In this document: piece after piece, positions 1 to 7,643 of the stretch
Numbering within the stretch: position 1 is the first letter of the stretch
Layout of the letters: the number at the start of each line of letters is the position of its first letter
Assembly (NCBI GenBank): GCA_964370035.1
Contig: CAYJGT010000036.1
Location: forward strand, 1-14,653
Direction of reading: 5' to 3'
Length of the DNA: 14,653 nucleotides
From: CAYJHC01 sp964370035
GTDB lineage: Bacteria; Bacillota; Clostridia; Peptostreptococcales; Anaerovoracaceae
Notes under the pieces: model-generated
Seen by the model: only the letters and a program-made list of their open reading frames with translations
The model's database searches: none
What the model was told of the DNA's origin: nothing
Position numbers and translations under genes: made by a program

Positions 1-216
1 CTTGAGAAAGCACCAATTACAAAGTGGGCAAGGTGTGCTAATTTATTTTTGTGCAGAGCACAAGTAATAATATACTATATTTTCACTTATTTTTCAAGTG
101 TTTTCTATGTTTTTCTATTCATTTTCCTTTTTCCTTTTTACCTGTTTTCTTCTGTTTTCTTCTTTCTTTGTCAATTCACCTTGCCAATTCACCATTTTTT
201 CTTTTTCTTTTCCGAA
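1..216. other. T-rich non-coding flank
   Basis: I see no convincing gene here. From about 65 to 215 the plus strand is strongly pyrimidine-rich, with many runs of T and few G. The open frames across it encode only Phe/Leu/Ser-rich low-complexity peptides without a ribosome binding site. Similarity to the second transposase copy at the right end of the window begins abruptly at 217, so this stretch is not part of the shared transposon sequence. A small perfect inverted repeat, TTGTGC-AGA-GCACAA, sits at 49-63. Reading frame 1 is open from the window edge, so a gene tail entering from the left cannot be excluded. Confidence 0.5.
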
Positions 217-457
217 CAAATATATCTTGCATCAGGGGTAAATATCATTTATATGAAGTAACCTCTGTTTGGAATAAAGAAAAAGGAAGAGCACAAAAAA
301 AGACAGGGAAGTATCTAGGAAGGATAACAGAAGAAGGATTAATTCATCCTAAAAGAGAAAGCATTTCACATAACAACAAAATTAGTGTGAATAAATATGG
401 CGCAAGTCATATTTTAAAGGCGCTAGGAGAAGATATATACAAAAAACTTTGTGATAG
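217..457 (+). repeat. Left arm of 241-bp inverted repeat
   Basis: This segment is the reverse complement of 14028-14268. Reading the two base by base I find the same length, no indels and five differences (at 246, 294, 419, 426 and 454), about 98% identity. It is an internal part of the transposase described above. The flanks outside the arms do not match on either side. Confidence 0.9.
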
Positions 458-709
458 CTTGCCGAAAGAAGCAGATACTATTTTTACATTAGCTATACTG
501 AGAATGATTGAAAAATGCTCATACAAAAGAGCTTCTCTTTTGTATAAAAAGTCTTTTTTATCAGAAACTTTTGGGGAAATACCGCTCTCAGGAGCTAGAA
601 TTTCTTCTTTTTTAAGATCATTAGGACAGGAAAGAGAAAAAATAATCGAATTTACGAAGGAATTCACAAGTGGTACAGAATATACTATTTGTGGTGACAC
701 AATTTCATT
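217..709 (+). pseudogene. Truncated IS4/IS1634-type transposase (left copy)
   Basis: The frame starting at 219 reads NISCIRGKYHLYEVTSVWNK and continues KTGKYLGRITEEG. This is the N-terminal pattern of a family of IS4-superfamily (IS1634-like) DDE transposases, in which a Tyr-rich strand is followed by a K/R-rich segment and a Y-x-G-x-I-T-x-x-G motif. The reading runs about 160 codons to TICGDTISF near 709, which is probably the region of the first catalytic Asp. It then breaks off directly at the stop codon of the PEBP gene on the other strand. The N-terminus is also missing: the right-hand copy shows an ATG and about 15 more codons upstream of the point where this copy starts. It is therefore truncated at both ends and inactive. 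The family is recognised from motifs; the exact IS family name is less sure. Confidence 0.7.
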
Positions 710-1226
710 TGCACTCATTTGCTCCATATTTAAATTTTAATTTTGCCCTGTCTAAAATATGACCTTCCATGTTTTTTCGTAACTTGTTATATGTAAATCC
801 TTCCTTTAGACCCAATACTTTGTCTAGCGCATAAATATTTATCTCATATTCATGTTCTCTGTCTGGTGCAGGGCCGCCATATCTGCATAATAGACTTTCA
901 CATATATTTTCATATGGACCATAGGGAAGCACCCAACTATTTATCCCCTGGATTATTTCACCATTTTCTCGACTTGCATCTTCTTTTAATTCGCAAATAT
1001 TTTCATTAATATCAGCAACTAGCCAATGAATCCACATCACTCCCTCATCTTCAATATTGTCGAAATCCAAAAAAGTTATTGTAAATGACTTTGTATTTTC
1101 TGGTATCCCTTTCCAACTTAATGGAAAAGAAATTTGAGGGATACCATCTATAAGATCTCTCGACTTATTACCATATTTATCTTGTAGAATATTATCTTTC
1201 ACACCATCACACACTAATTCAAACAT
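705..1226 (-). CDS. YbhB/YbcL-type PEBP family protein
   Basis: A 173-aa protein of the phosphatidylethanolamine-binding protein family, bacterial YbhB/YbcL branch. Family signatures are visible: D54-F-D56 in a 'TFLDFDN' strand, H67-W68, and the anion-pocket motif YGGPAPDREHEY at 116-127. These build the small cavity that binds phosphate-like anions in PEBPs. There is no signal peptide, so it is probably cytoplasmic. Length is normal for the family. The ATG at 1226 follows AGGAG with a 5-nt gap. It is the last gene of the minus-strand series, 43 nt after the reactivase small subunit. Its stop codon touches the broken transposase, so any further downstream genes may have been lost. The cellular role of bacterial members is poorly defined. 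The name is secure; the function in this operon is unknown. Confidence 0.85.
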   Translation of the reverse strand: MFELVCDGVKDNILQDKYGNKSRDLIDGIPQISFPLSWKGIPENTKSFTITFLDFDNIEDEGVMWIHWLVADINENICELKEDASRENGEIIQGINSWVLPYGPYENICESLLCRYGGPAPDREHEYEINIYALDKVLGLKEGFTYNKLRKNMEGHILDRAKLKFKYGANECK

Positions 1227-1269
1227 TTTCTCTCCTGACTTTTGTTTACGATTAAATCATCCTAGCTAT

Positions 1270-1641
1270 TTAAACTCCCTCAATTATAAGTGGGCTTTGT
1301 TTAATTATTCTTGCACTGTTTTTACCAAATATTCGTAGCATTACTTTTGACGGGTTATCACAGATTATAAATGCTGCTTTTTCTTTAAACTGCCTACAAT
1401 ATAGTTCCACTCTGTTATTCATGCTACTTACCGCTACTCCTAATCCAGTTTTTGCTACATTCTCCAATGCCTGTTCAGAGGGGGCCTTACATTTTATCAA
1501 TTCAAATAATAGTCCTTCTTCTTCAATCCCATAGCATATCTCTCTAGCAAATAAAACATTTTCTTCTATGTAAAAAACTTTTATAGTCAGTTTAAATTCA
1601 TTATCTCGCAAACATTGTTCTAATTCGCCGATATCATTCAT
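1270..1641 (-). CDS. Diol dehydratase reactivase small subunit (DdrB/PduH)
   Basis: The 123-aa small subunit of the dehydratase-reactivating factor. With the large subunit it forms the chaperone that swaps damaged, tightly bound cobalamin out of inactivated dehydratase. The sequence shows the family hallmark GIEEEG around residues 38-43, followed by a beta-alpha domain and a C-terminal F-G-K-N-S-A-R segment matching the R-x-x-G-x-N-A-A-R type motif. Its length is like that of the Klebsiella protein (125 aa). I place the start at the ATG at 1641, preceded by GGAGG, rather than the TTG two codons upstream, which is too close to that site. It overlaps the end of the large-subunit gene by 8 nt, so the two are probably translationally coupled. 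Confidence 0.85.
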   Translation of the reverse strand: MNDIGELEQCLRDNEFKLTIKVFYIEENVLFAREICYGIEEEGLLFELIKCKAPSEQALENVAKTGLGVAVSSMNNRVELYCRQFKEKAAFIICDNPSKVMLRIFGKNSARIIKQSPLIIEGV

Positions 1642-3463
1642 TTTCAACTTCCTCCATATATGACATTATCAATCCTGTGGCAACTGCATTTCGAGGGCCT
1701 TCAACCTTCCTTATATTGGCTTTTCCACTTACAATACCATAATATGATAAGTTTTCCGTAACCATGTTTCCTATTTCAAAATCCAAGGAAGATCCTCCCA
1801 CTAATATCACATGTTCAAACTCATTCAAACTTCCGGTTAGTGAAACCCTTTCTAAAGACCTTATTATATTTTTGATAATAACTTTTTCTTTTGCATTCCT
1901 TCTAACTTGTCTGATTTTTTCCATATTTTTCTTAGTCGTTACAGCTTGCATACCTGACGGTTTTAAGACTACTGTCCTTGCAAAAAACTTTTTATCTATT
2001 GCATCTTTAAAGAACTTAACAGTTCCATCTTCATGCCTTACATGATATAGTGATTCGACTTTCGCTAAGGGATATTTTTTGATATCCTCTGCTTGCACAA
2101 AATCTTCTAATCCTAGTTCGGCACTTATAAGCATTGTTACCATATTACCTGCACCTGCTAAATGTATAGGATTACAATTTCCTTCTCTATCAATAATACA
2201 TGCATCCGTAGATCCAGCCCCTATATCCACCACAACTAAAGGTTTGTCTGTTCCAGGAGTAGTTAATGCTCCCTTTACTGCCATGCTTCCTTCAACACCG
2301 CCTATTTCTACCTTAATATTAAATTGATTTGCAATTTCCTGCTGTAACTTTTCTATATGTAATTTCTTTGTCTTAACCATAGCTGCTATTCCAACAGCTT
2401 TTTCCATAGAAAACTCCCTTGCCAGATTCCCCTGGACTTCCTTTGGAATTATTGTATCAACTGCCATTATGTCTTTGATTGCAATTTCATTGCAATCTTG
2501 TTCCATAATATACGCCATTTCACTTCTTACATTTTCTAGCATTCCGCCTATATTTGTGCCCTTTGTGCCAGTTACATCATCTATTTCTTTAAGCTTTTTC
2601 ACAGTTTCCATTATTTGGTTTGAACCCTCGTCGACACGCACTTTATATTTTTTCCCTTTACCAGAAATTATAATTTCTCCTGCCGGAATTATCCTTTCTT
2701 TGACTTCTCCACTAGGTGTTTTTATTACTACCGCAGATCTGTTTCCTATAAGTGCTTTTGCAATTGGCACAATCTGTTTTGTTTCATCAGGTGTTAAATT
2801 AAAAACAGTTGCAATTCCATATGGATTCGATAAAAATTCTATTTGAGCCCCTTCCTCAGCAACTTCTACTGCACATAACATATCAATTGGAACACGCTCT
2901 ATTGATTCCACCTCATCTACAATAGGCATTTTTTTATTTAGTCTATTCGCAACAAGCACAGCATCATCGTTTTTTAAAATTCCTCCCACTATTAAAATAC
3001 CCTCTCCAAGATAGTGATTTATTTTTTTTGCTGCTTCTAGAAAATCAACTGTGTCTGGAACAACAACTATATATTTCACTCCTATTTTCGCATCCTCTAA
3101 TGCATTAATGAAAATGGTCTTCCCTAATGCAAGCCCTAGCCCTCCAGGAGTATCAGGGTTATGCCCTATCAAAGTTGATTCTGTGATAATAGTTTCTGTA
3201 ATTGTTTCCATTGCAAAATCTCCTATAACAGGGGTCGCTTCGTTAAGTCTTATGAGATTTATGTCTTCCACATTTATATTTATTTTTTTTGTAGCATTTT
3301 TAAGTGAGTTTACTATGCCTTTAATGTTTTCTTTAGTGCCTTTGATTCCTGTAGTATCTGCAATTCCACTCACGCATTTTAAAATAATATCATCTTCAAT
3401 TTCAGCAAGAGCTACCTCTGTTGTGGCATTTCCTACATCAATTCCAGCTATATATTTTTTCAT
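1634..3463 (-). CDS. Diol dehydratase reactivase ATPase large subunit (DdrA/PduG)
   Basis: The 609-aa ATPase subunit of the diol/glycerol dehydratase reactivase, almost the same length as Klebsiella DdrA (610 aa). ATP hydrolysis drives exchange of inactive cobalamin in the dehydratase. The actin/Hsp70-like nucleotide-binding motifs are all present: IAGIDVGNATTEVAL at the N-terminus (phosphate 1), VVDIGAGSTDACII in the second half (phosphate 2) and LVGGSSLDFEI near the C-terminus (adenosine site). Blocks that are almost invariant in the family also appear: NEATPVIGD, TETIITES, IGHNPDTPGG, SNPYGIATVFNL, IGNRSAVV and EGPRNAVATGLI. The ATG at 3463 has GGAG 6 nt upstream and gives MKKYIAGIDVGN, which matches the Klebsiella start. 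An upstream in-frame ATG at 3475 is less well placed. A decayed permease gene separates it from pduE. Confidence 0.95.
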   Translation of the reverse strand: MKKYIAGIDVGNATTEVALAEIEDDIILKCVSGIADTTGIKGTKENIKGIVNSLKNATKKININVEDINLIRLNEATPVIGDFAMETITETIITESTLIGHNPDTPGGLGLALGKTIFINALEDAKIGVKYIVVVPDTVDFLEAAKKINHYLGEGILIVGGILKNDDAVLVANRLNKKMPIVDEVESIERVPIDMLCAVEVAEEGAQIEFLSNPYGIATVFNLTPDETKQIVPIAKALIGNRSAVVIKTPSGEVKERIIPAGEIIISGKGKKYKVRVDEGSNQIMETVKKLKEIDDVTGTKGTNIGGMLENVRSEMAYIMEQDCNEIAIKDIMAVDTIIPKEVQGNLAREFSMEKAVGIAAMVKTKKLHIEKLQQEIANQFNIKVEIGGVEGSMAVKGALTTPGTDKPLVVVDIGAGSTDACIIDREGNCNPIHLAGAGNMVTMLISAELGLEDFVQAEDIKKYPLAKVESLYHVRHEDGTVKFFKDAIDKKFFARTVVLKPSGMQAVTTKKNMEKIRQVRRNAKEKVIIKNIIRSLERVSLTGSLNEFEHVILVGGSSLDFEIGNMVTENLSYYGIVSGKANIRKVEGPRNAVATGLIMSYMEEVENE

Positions 3464-3490
3464 AACATTCTCCATGCATCCTCTATTTTG

Positions 3491-3533
3491 AAAATCGCAA
3501 TGTGAAGACTTTTATCCTTTTATTTGCGATTTT
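3491..3533. repeat. Intergenic inverted repeat (hairpin) before reactivase genes
   Basis: AAAATCGCAA at 3491-3500 and TTGCGATTTT at 3524-3533 are perfect 10-bp inverted arms with a 23-nt loop. It lies between the end of the permease pseudogene and the start of pduG, about 27 nt upstream of the pduG start. On the minus strand no long T-run follows directly, so it is not a clear terminator. It may be an mRNA processing or stability stem that sets reactivase levels, or the remains of a terminator. Its role is unknown. Confidence 0.5.
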
Positions 3534-3537
3534 TAAA

Positions 3538-4863
3538 CTATATTTTTTTAAATTCTTCCTCTATTGACCTTACATGCTTCCTTCCATATGTCAAATAGTA
3601 ACATATGGCTATCGCATATACAAGAAGTACCCATTTGAGAACAGTGATATTATAAGCCAAGATACATCCTAAAAGTAAAAGTACAGTTACCAATGCAATG
3701 ATTGGAACAATAGGGTATTTCACTTTAAATGGTCTTTCCATATCAGGCTCTTTCTGTCGAAGTATAAATGTTGTGATTATCACAGTAGTATACATAACAA
3801 TAGCCGAAAATACTGAAATTGTAACCATCATTGCTGTTTGACCAGTCATTATAAGTGCCATAGCTACTATAGATGGAACTAATAATCCCACTGTCGGGCA
3901 TCCGTTTTTATTCAATCTAGCAAAAACTGAAGGCAATTAACCAGTTTTACCCATTGCAAAAGTTTGTCTTGAAAAAGCTAGGACTATCGCTAAAAAAGAT
4001 GCTACCATTGAAAACAGGGCTGCTACTGCAATTGCCTTTGGCCAAATACTATCCACATCAAGTGCCATCTCTATCGATTCCGCCAAAGGGGAATCCAATT
4101 GTGAGACTTCCCTATAGTCCGCAATACCTGCAGGTAAAAGAATTGCAATCAAAGCACATACAAGTAGTGTGATAAATGCAGGTATGTAACCTTTTTGAAT
4201 ATCCTTCTTCGGATTTTTCATCTCTTCTACTTGCATTGCAGCGCCATCAATAGCGAAATAAAACCACATCGAAAAGGTCATTGCACCTGCAATTCCAGCC
4301 CAACCATTTGTAAATGCTGGTTCTGTAAATAAATTCGTGCTTTTACAGTGTGGCGCAACGACTATTGCATAAATAATTAAACCTAACATTGCAACAACGG
4401 TTGCTATTATTTCCAATTCCAAATAAATTTATCAAAACAAAGAATGAAAAGAAGACAACTGTTGCTCCTGTAGCAGGTATTGCTGGTATTAAATAATTTA
4501 TTAGTGCACCTGTTGTGATTGCGATCGCACATAGAGATACTAAAAATGCAATAAGCGCAGAAAATTCCGTGATAAACCAGCGAATAGTCCCTTTTCCCAT
4601 CTTGCATACGTCGAAGGGTCTCTCCTGCATGCGCAATACTCGTTGCAAGTTCTGTATAGCATAAAAGGAACGTTATATACATAATTGTTACAGGTATGAA
4701 CGAAACTAAAAAAAGAGACTGATCCACCACTTGCAAATCCACAACTAAAACCATAGTAGTTCCCTGATATTACAAGCCCTACAGCTATCATCTATAATAT
4801 AAGTGTAATGGGTTTAGTACTTTTTTCAGCTCTTGTTTGTTTTCTAAACTTACATCTTTTCAA
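3538..4863 (-). pseudogene. Decayed APC permease, ethanolamine-permease-like
   Basis: Pieces of one APC-superfamily transporter lie in consecutive order but in several frames. The N-terminal part reads DVSLENKQELKKVLNPLHL near 4856, then VGLVISGNYYGF in another frame from 4791. The next pieces are VTIMYITFLLCYTELATSI, then GALINYLIPAIPATGATVVFF, then the long piece from 4422 with FAIDGAAMQVEEMKNPKKDI. The last piece is an in-frame continuation after a TAA at 3937-3939 (GKTG-stop-LPSVFARL, where a Tyr codon would be expected). That makes at least three or four frameshifts plus one nonsense codon. The ISGxYxG and ExxNPxxDIxxGY patterns resemble ethanolamine permeases of this superfamily. The gene sits between pduE and pduG and is clearly inactive if the sequence is correct. 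It is distinct from the intact APC gene upstream. Confidence 0.8.
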
Positions 4864-4888
4864 TATTTTTTATTTTCTTGCCTTTCAC

Positions 4889-4966
4889 CTAGTTTAGTAG
4901 TTTCATATTATCGTTTGCATTAGCAACGAAACATCTTATGCCACTAGCTTCAATTGAAATACTCAT
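4889..4966 (-). CDS. Possible 25-aa ORF coupled to pduE
   Basis: An ATG at 4966 overlaps the pduE stop codon (ATGA) and opens a 25-codon frame starting MSISIEASGIRCF and ending NMKLLN. No independent ribosome binding site is needed if it is coupled to pduE. I recognise no family. It could be a real small protein, the surviving start of a deleted gene, or chance. A purine-rich AGGTGAAAGG follows its stop, probably the old ribosome binding site of the permease pseudogene. Confidence 0.25.
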   Translation of the reverse strand: MSISIEASGIRCFVANANDNMKLLN

Positions 4967-5388
4967 TCTACATTCTTTTTTAGTAAATTTCTAATTTCAT
5001 ATACTTGAGCAGCTTCTCTAATTAGAGCCGCATTTATTGCTGCTCCATATTTATCCTCTATCTCATTTGCTATTGAAAGTAATTCTTGCTTTGTCGAAAC
5101 ATGTGGTCTCAAACAGTTATATATTTTTAATATCACTTTGTCTGGAATTTTTATCATTTCCGCTGCACGCCTAAAATTACCTGCAACTTGGGGGTTTCCA
5201 AATGAATCTTGTATTTGTGCTTGATACTCTAACGTTTTAGAATTGATTTTGCAATCATCAGCAGTGATACTACCGGATAAAATATTTTCTGTATTTATAT
5301 CATTTATATCTTTTTCTGTATATGTTTTTATATATTCAGGGTGTTTTTCATAAATCGGGTAATCTCTTAAAGCATCTAATGTTTTCAT
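4963..5388 (-). CDS. pduE: B12-dependent diol/glycerol dehydratase small subunit
   Basis: The 141-aa gamma subunit of the coenzyme-B12-dependent diol/glycerol dehydratase, which completes the (alpha-beta-gamma)2 enzyme. Recognised by DYPIYEKHPEYIKT near the start (Klebsiella: DYPLANKHPEWVKT), then NFRRAAEMIKIPD, ILKIYNCLRPHVSTKQELL and AALIREAAQVYEIR. The Klebsiella oxytoca protein is 173 aa; the difference is the N-terminal extension that acts there as a microcompartment-targeting and solubility-lowering tail, which is absent here. ATG follows GGAG with a 7-nt gap. The pduD stop lies 1 nt upstream, so the two are tightly linked. Confidence 0.93.
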   Translation of the reverse strand: MKTLDALRDYPIYEKHPEYIKTYTEKDINDINTENILSGSITADDCKINSKTLEYQAQIQDSFGNPQVAGNFRRAAEMIKIPDKVILKIYNCLRPHVSTKQELLSIANEIEDKYGAAINAALIREAAQVYEIRNLLKKNVE

Positions 5389-5389
5389 C

Positions 5390-5941
5390 TTAGCTCCTTT
5401 GTAAAACTTCTATATCAACTACTTTTCTATTAATGTCTTTCATTTCTGCTTCTTTAAAATGCATAAGTGTAGACTTTATTAAAAATTTAGATGGCACCAT
5501 AAAATCATTTAAAATTTCAATCGGTTCTGGATTGTTTGACTTGCCATATTTCGCAGCATTTTTACCTATTTTTCTATAAATAGCTTTGTCATAAAGAGGT
5601 GATTGTGGAAATAATTCCAAATTACTCAATGGTAACAAATCTCGTCTATGAATTACTGTTGTACCTCTAGATTGAATTCCTACACATATTCCCGAGCCTG
5701 CTAAATGTGATCCTCGGCTTGCAATTATTGCCAAATCTATTGAGTTATATATTTTTACAATCCTATAGTTCATACCTTCTTCTTCTATCCCAGCACAAAG
5801 TTCCTTAAGAATATCCCCTAAATCAATGTCTGTTATGTTTTTTAATAACTTTGTGCCGAATGCAGGTGAAACTGCTATAATTATTTCTTTTGAATCTATT
5901 CCTACTTTAGAAACCTCAAGTTCATTTAATTCAAAATTCAT
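5390..5941 (-). CDS. pduD: B12-dependent diol/glycerol dehydratase medium subunit
   Basis: The beta subunit, which together with the large subunit holds adenosylcobalamin in base-on form. Recognised by KEIIIAVSPAFG, CAGIEEEGMNYRIVK, HLAGSGICVGIQSRGTTVIH, PLSNLELFPQSPL and KIGKNAAKYGKS, all close to the Klebsiella sequence. I start it at the ATG at 5941 (183 aa, MNFELNELE). An AAGGAG lies just upstream of that ATG and inside the first codons of the longer reading from 5959, which is therefore unlikely to be the real start. Klebsiella PduD is about 224 aa; the missing part is its N-terminal microcompartment extension. The gene begins 21 nt after the pduC stop and runs into pduE. Confidence 0.93.
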   Translation of the reverse strand: MNFELNELEVSKVGIDSKEIIIAVSPAFGTKLLKNITDIDLGDILKELCAGIEEEGMNYRIVKIYNSIDLAIIASRGSHLAGSGICVGIQSRGTTVIHRRDLLPLSNLELFPQSPLYDKAIYRKIGKNAAKYGKSNNPEPIEILNDFMVPSKFLIKSTLMHFKEAEMKDINRKVVDIEVLQRS

Positions 5942-5962
5942 TATTTTTCTCCTTTTCATTCA

Positions 5963-7627
5963 TCACATGTCTTGGGGTTTTAACGCACTATACTTTTCTT
6001 TTAATTCACCCCACCTTTTATCATCTAGCCTATACCCTGTGCCTGGCCCCATATAATCATTTTTATCATTAACAGCACTATACACTTTATAATTTTCATC
6101 AAAAAATGCCGATGTATGTAAATAGTCGCCTATTACTCTTTGTTTTAAGAAATTTGACAAATTATCCGCTACATCTTCAAAGTCATTTTCATGGATAATT
6201 TTTATAATATCTAAAATTGTAATATTCCCTTCCATTAACTCTTCAGCTGCTCTCATATCTTCCGCTTTATTTCTTTGTGGCATATCTTCATGGGAATATG
6301 CATATGTAGCAGCTTCCACTTCATCATCTGTAATTTCAGGCAACCCTAAGTTTCTAAATACAATTTGCATTACTCTTCCAGCCTTATTTCTGATTTTTAT
6401 TGCATCCTCTTCTTTTATAGGTTTAATTCCCCCATCAACTTTCATATCTCTTTGTAATATATACCAATCGTCAAAATCGTTACAATCTTGATTTGATCCT
6501 GCAAACACATTGTCAAAGTTAGGAATGGCGCCAAAACCTGATGAAATATAATCAGTCCCAGGCATAAATTGCATCATCACCTTAGCACCACGCCTAAAAT
6601 CAGAATGAGTAAAAGCGGTATCATTTCCAGAGGCAACCTCTATGTTAAGCATAGACGCTATTAAATTTTCTGCAGCTATAGCTCTAAATCCGTTCGGCAA
6701 TGCCGCAATCAAAGGAGACGCATTTATTGATCCATTTTGTATTCCTTGTACTCCACAGGCTTTTGTTAAGAGTAAGCATCTAGCCTCAAGATATAACGCA
6801 CTCTTACCTACCGCATCCCCCATCAAGACTTCCGAGCCTGATCCTGATGTAAATCTAACTTTTATTCCTCTAGAAATATATGCTGAAGATAGAAAAGCTT
6901 TAGAGTATGAGGTGTCGCCTCCATCAATAAGAACAGTTTCTGTTCCATAAACTGACAATGTTTCTGCATATGACGTGAACCCTTTCATACCAAGCTCTAG
7001 TTCTGTTGCTTCTTCCATAGAGCATTGCGTTAAAGCTCCTGCTCGACCTGTTTGTGCTCCGAGCATCAGTGCAATAGCATTAAACGACGCATACCTTGCT
7101 ACTGCACATGTGGTTTCTAATTCTGCAAACCCTCTCAATGCTCCCTCTGCTGCATCTGCTGCAATTAAAGCGGGATTATCCTCTAAATTTGTTATATGAG
7201 CTTGGTTAGCTGGAGTTTTTCTAGCTCTCATTTTCATCTGTGCCATCATTATTTCAACGACATTTAAATGATTTACAATTTCTATTAATTTAGCTGGTGT
7301 ACACCCAGAACAAATTTTCACAACTTCTTCTCTTGAAACATTAATATCTACTAGCATTCTTGCTATCTCTAATGAATCCATATTCATTGAGGTTTCTGCA
7401 GCTTTAATGTCAATACCGTAATTTGCAGTAAATGTATCTAGCGAATCAAAATCAGCAGATTCAATACCGTCCATTTCAACAATCTTACCATTTTTAATTT
7501 TAATGCTAGGTTTAGGGTCAAGAGATGACTCCATCGCGATTAACCCTACTTCTTCCCATTCATAGGAAAATCCATCTTGATTAATCGGCATTTGACTTAA
7601 CTTTTCAAATCTTTTTGATCTTTTCAT
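5963..7627 (-). CDS. pduC: B12-dependent diol/glycerol dehydratase large subunit
   Basis: The catalytic (beta/alpha)8-barrel alpha subunit, which uses the adenosyl radical from coenzyme B12 to turn a vicinal diol into an aldehyde plus water. It is 554 aa from the ATG at 7627 (GGAG 6 nt upstream), the same length as Klebsiella oxytoca PduC. A TTG at 7639 would add four residues but overlaps that site. Active-site residues are kept: H144 (QAHITN), E171 (LETTCAVARY), E222 (YAETLSVYG), Q297 (IQNGS), D336 (SGNDTAFTHSD) and F375; K. oxytoca numbers are one lower. Two substrate-pocket positions differ: Asn302 for K. oxytoca Ser301, and Thr337 for Gln336. The family is certain; the substrate is open. 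It is the fifth gene of the operon, 16 nt after a small membrane-protein gene. Confidence 0.96.
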   Translation of the reverse strand: MKRSKRFEKLSQMPINQDGFSYEWEEVGLIAMESSLDPKPSIKIKNGKIVEMDGIESADFDSLDTFTANYGIDIKAAETSMNMDSLEIARMLVDINVSREEVVKICSGCTPAKLIEIVNHLNVVEIMMAQMKMRARKTPANQAHITNLEDNPALIAADAAEGALRGFAELETTCAVARYASFNAIALMLGAQTGRAGALTQCSMEEATELELGMKGFTSYAETLSVYGTETVLIDGGDTSYSKAFLSSAYISRGIKVRFTSGSGSEVLMGDAVGKSALYLEARCLLLTKACGVQGIQNGSINASPLIAALPNGFRAIAAENLIASMLNIEVASGNDTAFTHSDFRRGAKVMMQFMPGTDYISSGFGAIPNFDNVFAGSNQDCNDFDDWYILQRDMKVDGGIKPIKEEDAIKIRNKAGRVMQIVFRNLGLPEITDDEVEAATYAYSHEDMPQRNKAEDMRAAEELMEGNITILDIIKIIHENDFEDVADNLSNFLKQRVIGDYLHTSAFFDENYKVYSAVNDKNDYMGPGTGYRLDDKRWGELKEKYSALKPQDM

Positions 7628-7643
7628 TTTCATCTCCAATAGT

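Noticed and set aside
49..63. TTGTGC-AGA-GCACAA palindrome resembling the half-sites of the DeoR operator.
   Set aside because: Arms are only 6 bp, the spacing differs from the operator (3 versus 9), and there is no promoter or gene beside it. A chance match is likely.
51..216. Phe-rich N-terminal extension of the left transposase frame.
   Set aside because: The right-hand copy shows the real N-terminus (MAYPEW...), which is unrelated. The Phe-rich stretch is translated pyrimidine-rich DNA.
2477..2497. GATTGCAA-N5-TTGCAATC inverted repeat inside pduG, similar to the TTGCA operator core.
   Set aside because: It lies in well-conserved coding sequence far from a promoter and has a different spacing. 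Such 8-bp repeats are expected in AT-rich DNA.
1764..3491. Several plus-strand open frames opposite pduG.
   Set aside because: They are shadows of a strongly conserved gene, without ribosome binding sites or recognisable motifs.
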